A stretch of DNA of 24,392 nt from Candidatus Heimdallarchaeota archaeon LC_3 (GTDB lineage Archaea; Asgardarchaeota; Heimdallarchaeia; Hodarchaeales; LC-3), in the NCBI GenBank assembly GCA_001940645.1, contig MDVS01000135.1, positions 1 through 24,392 on the forward strand, given 5' to 3'. The position numbers were made by a program, and so were the translations under genes. How positions within the stretch are numbered: position 1 is the stretch's first letter; every line of letters starts with the position of its first letter. The notes under the pieces are model-generated. The model saw only the letters and a program-made list of their open reading frames with translations. It was not told where the DNA came from and ran no database searches. Positions 1-8,425 of the stretch are shown here, in pieces.

Positions 1-252
1 CCAGATTATACTAAATCTCGCCAAGAAAAAGCTGATGAATATGGAATCACTCCAAAAGAATATAGAATAACTAAAAAGTTATTGAATGAAAAAGCTAGAC
101 AAGATGCAATCGTATTACACTCATTACCACGTATGGATGAATTACTAACTGATGTAGACAATACTAAGTTCTCTCGATATTGGGAAGAAGCTTTTAATGG
201 TGTGGTAATGAGAATGGCTTTACTTTCCTTAGTTCTTGGTGCTATGGAATAA
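1..252 (+). CDS. aspartate/ornithine carbamoyltransferase family protein, C-terminal part
   Basis: The open frame enters from the window edge and ends at TAA 250-252, leaving 83 residues. They carry the C-terminal signature of the carbamoyltransferase family: HSLPRMDEL at about residues 41-49, a VD-T segment, then NGV--RMALLSLVLG, as in aspartate carbamoyltransferase (PyrB). That enzyme joins carbamoyl phosphate and aspartate in pyrimidine synthesis. The loop reads H-S-L-P-R, whereas ATCases normally have H-P-L-P-R and ornithine enzymes H-C-L-P; the Leu-Pro pair is kept. An AT hairpin separates it from the next gene, so the two may be transcribed separately. Family is secure; substrate is not, since the N-terminal phosphate-binding and substrate loops are outside the window. 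Confidence 0.8.
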   Translation, partial: PDYTKSRQEKADEYGITPKEYRITKKLLNEKARQDAIVLHSLPRMDELLTDVDNTKFSRYWEEAFNGVVMRMALLSLVLGAME

Positions 253-270
253 TTTTAATTTTCTTAACAA

Positions 271-299
271 AAAATTTTATCAGTAAAATTTTAATTTTT
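271..299 (+). terminator. AT-only hairpin followed by a T-tract
   Basis: A perfect 9-bp inverted repeat, AAAATTTTA (271-279) and TAAAATTTT (284-292), encloses the loop TCAG. A run of T follows at 295-299. It lies 18 bases after the carbamoyltransferase stop. T-rich tracts are the usual archaeal termination signal. The all-AT stem is weak, so the T-tract may matter more than the hairpin. Confidence 0.4.
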
Positions 300-308
300 C
301 TTTTAAAT
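300..308 (+). promoter_or_regulatory. putative TATA box of the PLP-enzyme gene
   Basis: CTTTTAAAT lies about 31 bases before ATG 336, giving a predicted transcript start near 330 just ahead of the coding region. A second TATA-like stretch at 312-319 is too close to the ATG for normal spacing. Composition is AT-rich throughout, so confidence is limited. Confidence 0.3.
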
Positions 309-335
309 CTCTTTATATAACAATAGGTGAATTTT

Positions 336-1799
336 ATGTCTCTTATAGATTTAACAATAAATGATAAACAATTAGAAAACGCTGTAAAAAGAGCACGCGA
401 ACAAAATATCATTATTCCCACGTTTGCTCAACAAAAAAATCCAGATTTAATTCCTAAGAAGATTAAAGATGAATTAAAAAAAATTGGATTATGGGATATT
501 GCACCACGAAACCTTTTTAGAATAACCTGGAAAAATGAACCTGTCGAATCAGGTGGATTGTATGGGGATAACAATTATATTGAATTACCTCCAGAATTGA
601 CTGGAGTTGAAGCTCGAATAGTTTGTATGGTAGGAAAATGGTTTCCTACTGGAGCTCACAAAGTTGGTGCAGCATTTGGTTGCTTGATTCCTCGTTTAGT
701 TACAGGTCAATTTGATCCAACATATCATAAAGCTGTCTGGCCCTCGACTGGTAACTATTGCCGTGGTGGTGCTTTCGATGGATCTTTGTTAGCATGTGAA
801 TCAATTGCTATTCTTCCTGAAGAAATGAGTAAAGAAAGATTTGAATGGCTTAAAACAGTTGCAGATGAGATTATTGCTACCCCAGGTAGTGAAAGTAATG
901 TCAAAGAAATTTATGATAAATGTCATGAGCTGGAAGCTACTAGAAATAATATCATGATTTTCAACCAGTTTTCTGAGTTTGGTAATCATCTCTGGCATTA
1001 TGAAGTTACAGGAAACGCTATGAATGAAGTCATTGAGAAAATCAAAGGTAAAGGAGAGTTATTTGGTAGTGCTTTTACTACTGGATCAGCTGGAACTATT
1101 GGTGCGGGAGATTTATTAAAAGAGAAGTATCCTACTAGTGTTGTAAGCGCTGGTGAAGCATTGCAATGTCCTACACTATTGTTAAATGGTTATGGTGCCC
1201 ATAGAATTGAAGGAATTGGTGATAAACATGTTCCTTGGATTCATAATGTTAGAAATACTGATATGGTAGTTGCTATTGATGATAATGATGCTATGAATCT
1301 TGTTAGGCTATTCAATGAACCAAAAGGACGTGAATATTTAATTAAACAAGGAGTATCACCAGATTTAGTTGAAAAACTCGGATTATTGGGTATCTCATCC
1401 ATAGCAAATGTTTTAATGTGTATTAAAATGGCAAAATACTATGAATTAACAAATCAAGACATTCTAATCACTATTTGGACTGATTCAATGGATTTATATC
1501 AATCTCGTCTTGTAGAATTAAGAGGAGAATTGGGTGATTACTCTGAAACGCAAGCAGCAGTAGATTATCACAGATCATTGAGAGGAATGAAAATAGATAA
1601 TATGTTAGAATTGAATTACCTACAGAAAAAACGAATTCATCATTTAAAATATTATACATGGGTTGAACAGCAAGGAAAAACACATGAAGAACTCGATAGA
1701 CAATGGTATGATTATAAGAATTATTGGGGAGAAATTCATTCAATGGCCCCACAAATTGATCAATTAATCGATCAATTTAATTCCAAAGTTGGTCTGTAA
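336..1799 (+). CDS. fold-type-II PLP-dependent enzyme (cysteine synthase/tryptophan synthase beta superfamily)
   Basis: This cytosolic enzyme has 487 residues. The likely PLP lysine is K109 in TGAHKVGAAFG, and a glycine-rich phosphate-binding loop, TTGSAGTIGAG, lies near residues 250-260; both are marks of the fold-type-II PLP superfamily. It is longer than CysK (about 310) and not a close match to TrpB or diaminopropionate ammonia-lyase, so the reaction (beta-replacement, elimination or other) is open. ATG 336 is preferred over GTG 327 because AGGTGA at 325-330 is a good Shine-Dalgarno sequence at 5 bases. The upstream carbamoyltransferase on the same strand may hint at amino-acid metabolism, but the intervening hairpin argues against a tight operon. 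Superfamily is firm, substrate unknown. Confidence 0.85.
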   Translation: MSLIDLTINDKQLENAVKRAREQNIIIPTFAQQKNPDLIPKKIKDELKKIGLWDIAPRNLFRITWKNEPVESGGLYGDNNYIELPPELTGVEARIVCMVGKWFPTGAHKVGAAFGCLIPRLVTGQFDPTYHKAVWPSTGNYCRGGAFDGSLLACESIAILPEEMSKERFEWLKTVADEIIATPGSESNVKEIYDKCHELEATRNNIMIFNQFSEFGNHLWHYEVTGNAMNEVIEKIKGKGELFGSAFTTGSAGTIGAGDLLKEKYPTSVVSAGEALQCPTLLLNGYGAHRIEGIGDKHVPWIHNVRNTDMVVAIDDNDAMNLVRLFNEPKGREYLIKQGVSPDLVEKLGLLGISSIANVLMCIKMAKYYELTNQDILITIWTDSMDLYQSRLVELRGELGDYSETQAAVDYHRSLRGMKIDNMLELNYLQKKRIHHLKYYTWVEQQGKTHEELDRQWYDYKNYWGEIHSMAPQIDQLIDQFNSKVGL

Positions 1800-1827
1800 T
1801 TTATTTGAGCTAATAAATAATCTAACA

Positions 1828-1839
1828 TTTTTTATTTTT
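1828..1839 (+). terminator. T-tract after the PLP-enzyme gene
   Basis: A T-rich run (six T, one A, five T) lies 28 bases after the stop of the PLP enzyme and before the convergent regulator gene. It fits archaeal poly-T termination. No stable hairpin is visible. Confidence 0.35.
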
Positions 1840-2032
1840 CATTAAAAGCCAATTATTACGTTTCTTATCAAAACTTTACTTTTAAATACTTAATTATAGA
1901 TATTAACCTAGAGAATATTTTTTTATTCGAAAATTTTTCCAATAAATGTTTATAGTCATGGTATTAGTACCAGAATTATATTAATGATAACAAGTCTTTG
2001 AATGAGAAAACAAAAGCGAAATTCCATCAGTT

Positions 2033-3160
2033 TTAGTCTAAAAGATACTTAATAGGCTCATTGTAGATAAAATTCCGATCAACTTTCCAAGATTTATTAT
2101 CTTGATCATAAATTTCTTCCCAAAAGTAATAAGAATAAACACTAGAATAATCTACAAAACTAACCTTATATTCTTTCAATTCTTGTTTCCACATTAAAGA
2201 AGATATTTTTGAAAAATGAGTTGCAGGTAAACTCATATACCATAGAAATTTTTCTAAGTTAGATTTGAAATGTCCTGGAAAGGGGGGAGGATTTAAGAAA
2301 ATTTGACTCTTAAGTCTTGAGATAATATTTTCAGAACAAGTAATGTCTAATAGAAGGGTATTGTAAATATCTAATACTTTTCTATTAAGATATAATCGAT
2401 AATCAATAACAAAATTCTTCTTAAGAAATTGAACTCGTTCAGATAACCTTTGAAGGCTTTCAGTAATGTTTAGATCTTTTTTCAAACGATTTTCAATTTC
2501 TTTTAACTTCATTTTGGCATTTTCGTTTAATAGTCTTAATAAAAACATATCAATTTTGTCTAATTTTTGAAATAATGATTCAATAAATTTTAATTTTCGA
2601 ATTTTCGGTAATTTTTCAATATTCCTTTCATACATACTTTCCTCCCACTCATCCCAATCAAATTTCCATTCCATTGAATTATTATCCCAATAATTTAAAT
2701 TGAACTTTGTAGTAATTGTAGGTTCACTACTCGTAAACAGGTGAGAATTGTGAATTAAATCCTCTTTTTTCATTAAATTGATAATATCTTCATACAAACT
2801 CTTAGTATTCAGTGGAGATCTAAACTGGATATATAATCCATTTGTCGCACCATTAAGTCTGACGCGATATAAAGAGTAAGGAAAATTATCTACAAAAGAT
2901 TCGATTTTCTTAACGTTTTTCAAACTTGGAATATCTAATATCAGATCATGAACTTCGAGATTTAATAAAGAATAATTAAAAATTGCTCTAACGGGATGAA
3001 AAAGCTTATTTTTTTCGAGTCGCGAAATCCAACGAGAAACAGTTTTAACAGATTTTCCTAAGTTAGATGCTATTTTTGAATAAGTCTGTAAGGGATCCTC
3101 TTGTAAATGAAGCAATAATTGAAGATCGTTTTGAGTAAACTCATTCAATTCGGTATTCAA
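2033..3160 (-). CDS. Lrp/AsnC-like regulator with two helix-turn-helix regions
   Basis: A 375-residue cytosolic protein, probably DNA-binding. Residues about 10-55 form an AsnC-type helix-turn-helix (QTYSKIASNLGKSVKTVSRW, then RLEKNKLF). The following segment (about 60-145) resembles a ligand-sensing alpha/beta domain. A second helical segment at about 200-255 looks like another winged-helix start (DKIDMFLLRLLNENAKMKLK). Lrp proteins are usually about 150 residues with one HTH, so this is a double-length form. The start is TTG 3160, the first start codon after an in-frame stop; AGGAG lies 12 bases upstream, inside the end of the preceding secreted-protein gene, four bases away. The two genes are probably co-transcribed. 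Regulated targets are unknown. Confidence 0.7.
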   Translation of the reverse strand: MNTELNEFTQNDLQLLLHLQEDPLQTYSKIASNLGKSVKTVSRWISRLEKNKLFHPVRAIFNYSLLNLEVHDLILDIPSLKNVKKIESFVDNFPYSLYRVRLNGATNGLYIQFRSPLNTKSLYEDIINLMKKEDLIHNSHLFTSSEPTITTKFNLNYWDNNSMEWKFDWDEWEESMYERNIEKLPKIRKLKFIESLFQKLDKIDMFLLRLLNENAKMKLKEIENRLKKDLNITESLQRLSERVQFLKKNFVIDYRLYLNRKVLDIYNTLLLDITCSENIISRLKSQIFLNPPPFPGHFKSNLEKFLWYMSLPATHFSKISSLMWKQELKEYKVSFVDYSSVYSYYFWEEIYDQDNKSWKVDRNFIYNEPIKYLLD

Positions 3161-3164
3161 ATGC

Positions 3165-3686
3165 TTAATAATCTCCTAATAAGAAAAGGAAAAATTCAGG
3201 TTCAGCTCCAATACCAGTACCTGGTGGATCAAAAACCAAAGAATTATATGCAATTAAGTCATCATCTCCATCTTCATACAAAAATAGATACGATGTATAC
3301 CATCCTGGTTCAGTTGCAGTATTAAATGCATGTATAATGAAATGCAACGTATTGCGCACTTTATTTAATTCTAATTTCCAGGAATAAGAATACTTATATC
3401 CAGAAGGTAATTCAAGGACGAATTTTAATACAAACTCATTTTTATTGTTCTTATCGTCATTAGCGTCATCTTTTTCTTTATTCACTATAATAAAGAATAA
3501 ATATATATCATCACTTTTACCATCTTTATCTAAGTCATCGTAACCAGCATCTGTTATTTTTATTTTGTAAGCTTCAGCGTTAGCTTGTAATATTGGTGTT
3601 ATTAATAGCAAAAATGAAAAAATTAATACAAAACTTAGTTTAGATAATTTATTTCTCTTCATACTTTTCAACTTAACTTTTTTCAA
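3165..3686 (-). CDS. secreted acidic protein with an EF-hand-like calcium loop
   Basis: A basic N-terminus, a hydrophobic stretch (about residues 18-33) and an A-N-A-E-A cleavage-like site near 35-39 make a Sec signal peptide. The mature part begins with D-x-D-x-D-G-x-x-D at 51-59, an EF-hand/dockerin-type calcium loop, and contains more Asp-rich segments (about 72-82 and 139-143). The rest looks beta-rich and aromatic. I do not recognise a family. TTG 3686 is favoured: AAGGA sits 7 bases upstream (3694-3698) and a TATA box lies at the right distance at 3739-3746. ATG 3662 would shorten the signal peptide by eight residues and lacks a clear ribosome site. It is the first gene of a likely two-gene operon with the regulator downstream. 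Confidence 0.7.
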   Translation of the reverse strand: MKKVKLKSMKRNKLSKLSFVLIFSFLLLITPILQANAEAYKIKITDAGYDDLDKDGKSDDIYLFFIIVNKEKDDANDDKNNKNEFVLKFVLELPSGYKYSYSWKLELNKVRNTLHFIIHAFNTATEPGWYTSYLFLYEDGDDDLIAYNSLVFDPPGTGIGAEPEFFLFLLGDY

Positions 3687-3738
3687 AATTTTTTCCTTTT
3701 ATAATCAAAAAACATTAATTTCTTTTTTCTTTGTGTGG

Positions 3739-3746
3739 TATAAAAA
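3739..3746 (-). promoter_or_regulatory. putative TATA box for the secreted-protein/regulator pair
   Basis: On the minus strand this reads TTTTTATA. It predicts a transcript start about 26 bases downstream near 3716, which leaves a short leader carrying AAGGA before TTG 3686. The spacing supports the TTG start. Confidence 0.4.
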
Positions 3747-4267
3747 TGTTTGTAAAAAAGTAATTTTTTTTAGTTTTGGTTAATGAAGTTTGATTTAAGC
3801 TTGGATTATTTTTCCAAAGAGAGAATTACTAGGGTGAAATTACTCAATACAGAAATCCCTTAAAATTATCAAATAATCAAAATTTTTGAATCTCTTCTCA
3901 TTTTAGTTGTTTAATTCTTTTCAGTTTTCCAAATTTATTGTATTTAGTGGTATAATATCAATATATGAAACGTTAATTCTCCATTTACTACCTGTTAATA
4001 ATTTTACTAATTGATACTATTTCAAAATAAATGTTGATTATTAATATCATTTTTTTGTCATTTTTCCAAAAGGAATATTTTTCCTAACATTTAAATACAG
4101 GGTAAAAAATACTTAGTGTGTGCCAATTATTTTCTTCAAAAAAAATAAAATCCACCTAATTCATAAAAAAATGATTGTGATTTCCAGAAACGCTTAGTGA
4201 TTTGCTTTTGAGTTATTATTCAGTTACTATGAAGGGAAAAAATCAACAACGAGGAATTTTAATTAAT
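3747..4267. other. AT-rich intergenic region, divergent promoters
   Basis: No gene is visible in these 521 bases between two divergent transcription units. A TATA-like ATTTAAATA lies at 4090-4098 on the plus strand and could serve the TPR gene, with a leader of over 100 bases. The rest is AT-rich with scattered T-tracts; I see no RNA gene or clear repeat. Confidence 0.5.
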
Positions 4268-5605
4268 ATGCCAGATAGTTTATTTGATAATGATGAATCT
4301 AGTAGTCAAAATGAAATGGATAGAGTAAAAGGAAACCTTTATTCTATCGATGAAGTTTTTGAAATGATTGAAAATTTAATTATTAAAAAAGACTTTAGAC
4401 TTATATCCGAAATATTTTTCTACATCAGAAATAAATTTTCTGATAATAATATAGTTTTACTAAATTTATATTATTACCAAGCTCTTAAAGAAATTAGCTC
4501 TTATCAAATCAATAATGCAAAAAAATTTATTAATTTAGGTATTTCTAAGCTATTATACGTGCCAACGTTAGATGGTAGCTTAAAAAATCTGCTTAATCTT
4601 TACTATATCGAAAGACATCGTTGTAATTATTTACAAGGGAACTATAAAGAATCATTGGATTACTATACTAATCTTTTAAGCGATAATTTTCAGGAATTAC
4701 AAGAAAATCTCAAATTAAAGGTGTATTCATATATCGGGGAAATTTATTATGACATGGGTTTATTTAAGGAATGTTTAGAAAATTATGAGAAGGCTTTGAA
4801 AATTGCTATGGAGATAAAATCTTACCATGGTATAGCATATATATTAAATAATCATGCTAAAACACATAAGTCAATTAATAATGTAGATATTAGTTATGAA
4901 AGCTATAAATTAAGTTTGCATTTTAGTGAAAAAACAAAAAATCCTTTTATTATCACAAAAAATTTATTAGATTTAGGTATTTTATTGAACTCTCAAGGAC
5001 AAGTTCTTTCTGATCAATATTATCTTCAAAAACTGACAGAACATGAGAATGTAATTGGAAAGAATCAATTAATAGAATCAATTATCAAATTATTGAAAAA
5101 AAATGCAGATTTTCTACAAGAAATAAGATTTGAAGATTATGAAGAATTATTATTGCAAGAGAATTGCGACTTTCAAACAAAAATTATTGTTCTTGAATTA
5201 TATTTACAATTATTATTAAAAAACATGAAAGAGAACCGTTTTGATGAAGTTTTTGTAAAATTCCAAAATACAATCAATGAATTAGAAACAATAACACGCA
5301 ATAACAAACTGTATCCAATCTTTATTAAATCACGTTTACTGAAATCAAAATACTATTTAATTGATGCAAATTTTCAAAAAGCCCTATTAGTTCTTCAGGA
5401 GACAATTGAACAGATAAAAGGAAAAAATTTAGATATCTACATCAAATTACTTGAAACAGAAATTCAGAAAATTAATATGAACACCATACTATTTGGAAAA
5501 ATAACTTTAGAGGCATTACAAGTTACATCCTTTGTAACCCAACATTTAAATGAATTTCTTCACTATTTATTTAATTTTACCTATATGGTTAGCAAATACA
5601 GCTAA
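4268..5605 (+). CDS. tetratricopeptide-repeat (TPR) protein
   Basis: A 445-residue helical protein without signal peptide or clear membrane segment, so probably a cytosolic scaffold. TPR-like helix pairs are clearest in the middle: a unit around Y-L-Q-G-N-Y-K-E-S-L-D-Y-Y, then one with YIGEIYYDMGLFKECLENYE and ALKIA, then NNHAKTHKSI with SYESYKLSLHF. These have the usual 34-residue pattern with small residues and Tyr at helix contacts. The C-terminal third is helical but loses clear repeats. ATG 4268 is chosen because GAGGA lies at 4251-4255, although the 12-base spacing is long; ATG 4229 (13 residues longer) is the alternative. It stands alone on its strand. TPR proteins mediate protein binding; the partner is unknown. 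Confidence 0.7.
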   Translation: MPDSLFDNDESSSQNEMDRVKGNLYSIDEVFEMIENLIIKKDFRLISEIFFYIRNKFSDNNIVLLNLYYYQALKEISSYQINNAKKFINLGISKLLYVPTLDGSLKNLLNLYYIERHRCNYLQGNYKESLDYYTNLLSDNFQELQENLKLKVYSYIGEIYYDMGLFKECLENYEKALKIAMEIKSYHGIAYILNNHAKTHKSINNVDISYESYKLSLHFSEKTKNPFIITKNLLDLGILLNSQGQVLSDQYYLQKLTEHENVIGKNQLIESIIKLLKKNADFLQEIRFEDYEELLLQENCDFQTKIIVLELYLQLLLKNMKENRFDEVFVKFQNTINELETITRNNKLYPIFIKSRLLKSKYYLIDANFQKALLVLQETIEQIKGKNLDIYIKLLETEIQKINMNTILFGKITLEALQVTSFVTQHLNEFLHYLFNFTYMVSKYS

Positions 5606-5641
5606 ATTTTCACAAAAAAGGGTTAAAAATAAACAATTTTG

Positions 5642-5661
5642 TAGCAATACCGCTATTTTTT
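5642..5661 (+). terminator. short hairpin and T-run after the TPR gene
   Basis: TAGC (5642-5645) and GCTA (5652-5655) pair across a six-base loop and are followed directly by a run of T to 5661, 37 bases after the stop. Only four stem pairs, so this is a weak call. Confidence 0.3.
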
Positions 5662-5851
5662 AAGATTAAATATGAAAATCTTGTATACTAAATCAATTTA
5701 TTTTCGGATGAAGCGAATTTGAGATTTCTGAATTAGAAAGAAGCCCTTTAAAATCCCACTTAATTAGAAAGTTATTCTTTCAGTCAACATCCATTGTTTT
5801 AGAGTAAAAATTCAAATTGAAATGTATATTAAGTATATCTAAGGAGTTTGA

Positions 5852-6067
5852 TTAGTCTTTTCTCGCTGTTTTAATATCAGATCCCTGAAGAGTCTTTCTT
5901 TTAGCCATTTTAGCTAATTCTATTGCTTTTCCCCCAACAGTTTTGCCATATTCTACAAGAGCTTTTTCCATTTCTTCAATAGCATCTGCACTAACACGCT
6001 CAGCGCCAGCCATCAGCAATACTTTTTTAACATGTGTTTTCGAAAATACAGTTTTATTATCAGCCAT
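5852..6067 (-). CDS. archaeal histone
   Basis: A 71-residue minimal histone fold with no tail. It has the HMf-type signature AGAERVSADA after the first helix, the long middle helix (ALVEYGKTVGGKAIELAKMA), and the L2 loop/third-helix start KRKTLQGSDIKTA, which in HMf-type histones contacts DNA and dimerises. It should form dimers that wrap DNA into archaeal nucleosome-like filaments. It ends soon after the third helix (ARKD), slightly shorter at the C-terminus than HMf. ATG 6067 is preferred over GTG 6076 because the protein then starts just before the first helix and a GTGA element lies about eight bases upstream. Stand-alone gene with its own upstream region. Confidence 0.95.
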   Translation of the reverse strand: MADNKTVFSKTHVKKVLLMAGAERVSADAIEEMEKALVEYGKTVGGKAIELAKMAKRKTLQGSDIKTARKD

Positions 6068-6450
6068 TTTAATCACTAATTATTAACCAATTCAACAAAA
6101 AATCTTATTTTATTATCATATTTTTTTTTTTTGATAATATTAACAGTGATTTTATTATGAATATTTAAAGATTATTTATCTAGATAACAATTTGTATTTT
6201 AAGATTAGAAAATTGTAAAAATAAAAAAATAAAATGCTTAACATTTTCTCTAAAATCACACATAGTAAGTAATATAATTCTGAAACTATATTTTAAATGC
6301 ATTTGGGTTTAGAATTCAATATTTCAAAAATTTTTGATCATCAAATTAAAAATAATTAAAAAATATGTCAATAAAATATAAAAAATTAGTTTATTATGAT
6401 AAAATTGTTAAATTTTTATTATAAGACAGTATCTTTTTGGAAAGTAATGC
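6068..6450. other. AT-rich divergent intergenic region
   Basis: About 380 bases between histone and the VOC gene, with no supported gene. It contains a long T homopolymer near 6120-6133 and many A/T runs. The histone promoter should be here on the minus strand; the best TATA-like candidate is near 6158-6170, giving a leader of several tens of bases. I see no repeat or RNA. Confidence 0.5.
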
Positions 6451-6458
6451 TTTATATC
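6451..6458 (+). promoter_or_regulatory. TATA box of the VOC gene
   Basis: TTTATATC lies 40 bases before ATG 6491. The predicted transcript start near 6478 leaves a leader of about a dozen bases that contains GAGGA at 6480-6484, spaced 6 bases from the ATG. TATA box, leader and ribosome site agree well. Confidence 0.5.
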
Positions 6459-6490
6459 TAAAAATAATAACATTTATTTGAGGAATTTAA

Positions 6491-6850
6491 ATGATTAATA
6501 TTGTAAGTCACGTCGAATTGCCAGTGTTAGATTTTGAAGAAGCCAAAAAGTTCTTTGAAGAAGTTTTTGGTTGGAAAATTGATTTGGAATCCTTTCCAAA
6601 TTACGGACATGCTGAATTAGGAGAGATAGATAAGGTTACAAGTATAGGTTTATTTCAGGTTGAAAGTGTTCCAGAAAAAGGAATAAATGTTGTTTTTGAA
6701 GCCGAAGATATTGAAGTAACATTGAAAAGCATTGAGAAAGCTGGTGGGAAAATAGTTAAAGGAAAAGCGCTAATTACTCCAGAAGTTGGATATTCTGCTC
6801 AATTTACAGATATTTTCGGATTTGAATATGGACTACACTCAAAAAAATGA
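6491..6850 (+). CDS. VOC-superfamily (glyoxalase/bleomycin-resistance/dioxygenase-like) protein
   Basis: A 119-residue single VOC module pair (beta-alpha-beta-beta-beta twice): ISHVEL-type opening (VSHVELPVLDFEEAKKFFEE), VFGW at the end of the first helix, and a closing FTDIFGFEYGLH. VOC proteins bind a metal ion between the two modules; H7 near the start and late residues in the second half are candidate ligands, but I cannot assign a full triad. The reaction could be lyase, isomerase, dioxygenase or simple ligand binding. Strong ribosome site GAGGA and TATA box fix the start. It converges on the coiled-coil gene with 61 bases between stops. Confidence 0.8.
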   Translation: MINIVSHVELPVLDFEEAKKFFEEVFGWKIDLESFPNYGHAELGEIDKVTSIGLFQVESVPEKGINVVFEAEDIEVTLKSIEKAGGKIVKGKALITPEVGYSAQFTDIFGFEYGLHSKK

Positions 6851-6911
6851 ATGTCTATTCTATTTGAAAGCAATTCTTTATTTTTTAGATTTAAATATAA
6901 TGAATTACAAT

Positions 6912-8042
6912 TCAGAAGTTTACAATTTCTACAATTGGAGGATTATCATCAGAAATTGTCACCAATCCCTTGGTTTCTAATTCAGATATAAATTCTTTTA
7001 ATCTAAGTGGATTCGCTCCTACAGATTTCGCTAAACTTGACATTGGCATTGATCCTCCAAGATTTATCAAAATAAGCATAGCAGCATAGAGAGGATGAGT
7101 AGACAATATTCTTTGCGTATAATTAAGTATGAGTGCTGTGGTATGTGGAGCCTCCACACCATAAATAATTCTTGCACTTGATCTGGTTTTAACTTCAGCT
7201 TTAGCTAATTCAAGTTCTTCTTTTAATAATTTAATCTCATTTTCATATTTCTTAGTAATATCACTGATTTTATCTTGTTCTTGTGTTATTTGACTTTCCA
7301 TACTCTCAATTTTTAATAAGTGTTCTCGTTTTAATGCTTCAGTTGCTTGATTAATCTCTTCATCTACTAATTCCCTTTGAGTATCTTCATTGCTTTGATA
7401 CATTTCTTCTAGAGCTACTATAAAATCATCATCTTTAATTTTAGACTCTTCTTTAAATTTATTCATAACTTTTTCATAATTCGAAAGTTGATTAGAAGTT
7501 TTTTCATACAACCTTTTATACAGATCATTTTCCTCTTTAAACTTTAGAATATCTGAATTTAGTTTCTTTATTTCATCCTCTTTAGATTTAATTACATTGT
7601 CAGTTTCTTTGCTAGAGGATTTTTTAGTGTTAATTTCATTTTGTAATTCACGAATTTCATCATTCTTTTCTTTTACGATTTTCGATTTTTCGTCGATTAA
7701 CTTCTTAACTTCATTTTGAAAAGTTATCACATCATCACTAGAAATCGCTGATTCGGATTCTGGATGAATAAACTTTTCTTCTTGTGTAATAATGCTTCTC
7801 AACCGTCCTAGGGATTTAATGGTAATTCGATTTAATTCTGCATCGAGGAGATGTGAAACTTGTTCTTGGACATAATCCGTAAATTTTTCAACTTTTTTTA
7901 AAGTGTAATGACCTGAAGGATCAAGATAAGTTTTTTTAGCACCAGAAATTAATACCTGTGCCTCTTGTTGAGCTAAGCTTCTATCTTTTGCCATTTCATC
8001 AATATACTCCAAACCGTACTGTTTTAATGTCTTAGAATTCAT
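6912..8042 (-). CDS. coiled-coil protein with C-terminal winged-helix domain
   Basis: A 376-residue soluble protein that I cannot assign to a named family. Residues 1-100 are a helical head (LKQYGLEYIDEMAKD...). Residues about 105-287 are a nearly continuous coiled coil rich in K/E with heptad hydrophobics, broken near 200-225. Residues about 312-376 look like a winged helix: PLYAAMLILINLGGSM, then PMSSLAKSVGANPLRLKEFI as helix-turn-helix and ISDDNPPIVEIVNF as the wing. The layout suggests an elongated dimer that bridges DNA or proteins, for example in chromosome organisation; that is inference. ATG 8042 has only a weak ribosome site. No partner gene is adjacent. Confidence 0.6.
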   Translation of the reverse strand: MNSKTLKQYGLEYIDEMAKDRSLAQQEAQVLISGAKKTYLDPSGHYTLKKVEKFTDYVQEQVSHLLDAELNRITIKSLGRLRSIITQEEKFIHPESESAISSDDVITFQNEVKKLIDEKSKIVKEKNDEIRELQNEINTKKSSSKETDNVIKSKEDEIKKLNSDILKFKEENDLYKRLYEKTSNQLSNYEKVMNKFKEESKIKDDDFIVALEEMYQSNEDTQRELVDEEINQATEALKREHLLKIESMESQITQEQDKISDITKKYENEIKLLKEELELAKAEVKTRSSARIIYGVEAPHTTALILNYTQRILSTHPLYAAMLILINLGGSMPMSSLAKSVGANPLRLKEFISELETKGLVTISDDNPPIVEIVNF

Positions 8043-8353
8043 TTATTCTTGCCACAAATAATCAATTTTATAACATTATTAATTTATTTTGTTTTTAATT
8101 AATTTCATTCAATAAAAATTCGATTTTATTTGTTGTTTATGAAATTTAAATACATGTATGAATTATGTATTATTTATTTATTAATTACCAGAAACCAATT
8201 CTACTATTCTTATTTCGGTATTGTAGCACCATGGGAGCTTAAAATTTTAGGAATTTTCTTATTGGTAGGATCAGGAGAAGTTTAGCTTGAATAATACAGG
8301 AAAGGAATTAACAATCGACTTCAAAAGTATCTAGATTGTCTTTTATATTTTTA
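8043..8353. other. intergenic region with TATA-like palindrome
   Basis: No supported gene. GAAATTTAAATAC at 8141-8153 is TATA-like on both strands and could drive the coiled-coil gene (minus) or transcription toward msrA (plus). A 43-codon open frame runs 8154-8285 on the plus strand, but it begins at the TATA-like element and has no ribosome site, so I do not call it. Confidence 0.4.
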
Positions 8354-8425
8354 ATGTTTTTAACGATCTTAACATTTTTAACCTTCTTAGCTTTTTTGAC
8401 ATTTTTAATGTTCTTAATGTTTTTT
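8354..8425. repeat. 9-base tandem repeat, eight units, with three-codon phase
   Basis: Eight consecutive 9-base units share the pattern A-y/t-N-TTNTTA (examples ACATTTTTA, ACCTTCTTA, ATGTTCTTA), with two more decayed units to 8443. Because nine is a multiple of three, either strand reads as a tripeptide repeat: Thr/Met-Phe-Leu on the plus strand and Lys-Asn-Ile/Val on the minus strand. On the plus strand an open frame from ATG 8354 to TAA 8510-8512 (52 residues) would encode a hydrophobic segment followed by a polar tail with two Cys. No ribosome site precedes it, so coding is unproven. The array lies upstream of msrA. Confidence 0.6.

Noticed and set aside
1877..2032. Possible small RNA after a TATA-like CTTTTAAATACTT
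   Set aside because: Position between convergent genes is suggestive, but no box C/D, tRNA or stable fold is visible.
8154..8285. 43-codon plus-strand open frame before the 9-base repeat
   Set aside because: It starts at a TATA-like element, lacks a ribosome site, and its residues do not resemble a known small protein.
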